A stretch of 64,000 nucleotides of DNA from Lentzea aerocolonigenes (GTDB taxonomy: Bacteria; Actinomycetota; Actinomycetes; Mycobacteriales; Pseudonocardiaceae). The position numbers and the translations under genes are program-made. Below the pieces are notes generated by a model. It was given only the letters and a program-made list of their open reading frames with translations, had not been told where the DNA came from and made no database searches. The stretch is from contig NZ_BBOJ01000024.1 of the NCBI RefSeq assembly GCF_000974445.1, forward strand, positions 91,313 through 155,312, written 5' to 3'. This document shows positions 63,185 to 64,000 of this stretch, one piece after another. The first letter of the stretch is position 1. The number at the start of each line of letters is the position of its first letter.

Positions 63185-64000
<816 letters not shown>

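Overview
The window reads as chromosomal DNA of a high-GC actinomycete of the family Pseudonocardiaceae. Third-position G/C dominates every gene, GTG starts are common, and many genes look leaderless. An actinobacterial 16S rRNA gene enters at the right edge. Its variable-region pattern resembles the Lentzea/Lechevalieria/Saccharothrix group; that placement is recall, not an alignment.

Left part (1-9300). After a DUF4241 protein comes an aromatic-precursor catabolic module: an IclR regulator, a zinc alcohol-dehydrogenase-like enzyme, an MHS-type major facilitator, and a fused 3-dehydroshikimate dehydratase/HPPD-like protein. Palindromes of the form GTGCGC-N3-GCGCAC sit at the iclR start and upstream of the transporter, with half-sites upstream of the dehydrogenase. 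An amino-acid permease, a secreted propeller-like protein and a frameshifted ricin-lectin remnant follow.

9300-16900. A PadR regulator is coupled to a polytopic membrane protein. A broken DUF4360 gene precedes an intact one. Next come a toxin-antitoxin pair behind palindromic operators and a stand-alone HNH nuclease, the whole stretch bracketed by two related hairpins. tRNA-Leu(GAG), an RNase H/phosphatase fusion and an FMN reductase follow.

16990-29610. RNase P RNA precedes a secreted RHS giant (about 2,700 aa) with an unrecognised C-terminal tip and a small downstream gene placed like an immunity gene. Then a subtilase, a threonine synthase and a decayed ABC permease.

29660-38130. A ribbon-helix-helix-like gene is divergent from an eight-gene operon whose order matches a type IV secretion core: VirB2-like, VirB3-like, VirB4 ATPase, VirB6/TrbL-like, VirB8-like, and a two-domain peptidoglycan hydrolase. 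No relaxase, coupling protein or integrase is in view.

38150-62710. Mostly housekeeping genes: RNB nuclease, F420 reductase with a BtuF-like protein, a ricin lectin, proline iminopeptidase, glutathionyl-hydroquinone-reductase-like protein, PanB, LysX, a two-component pair, NAD synthase, tandem secreted tripeptidyl-aminopeptidase-like hydrolases, LprG with a P55-like exporter, and a GlnA2-type glutamine synthetase. A 1,175-aa glycosyltransferase/coiled-coil/FkbM methyltransferase protein lies directly before the rRNA operon. The operon has three spaced promoters, a structured leader and the 5' part of 16S rRNA.
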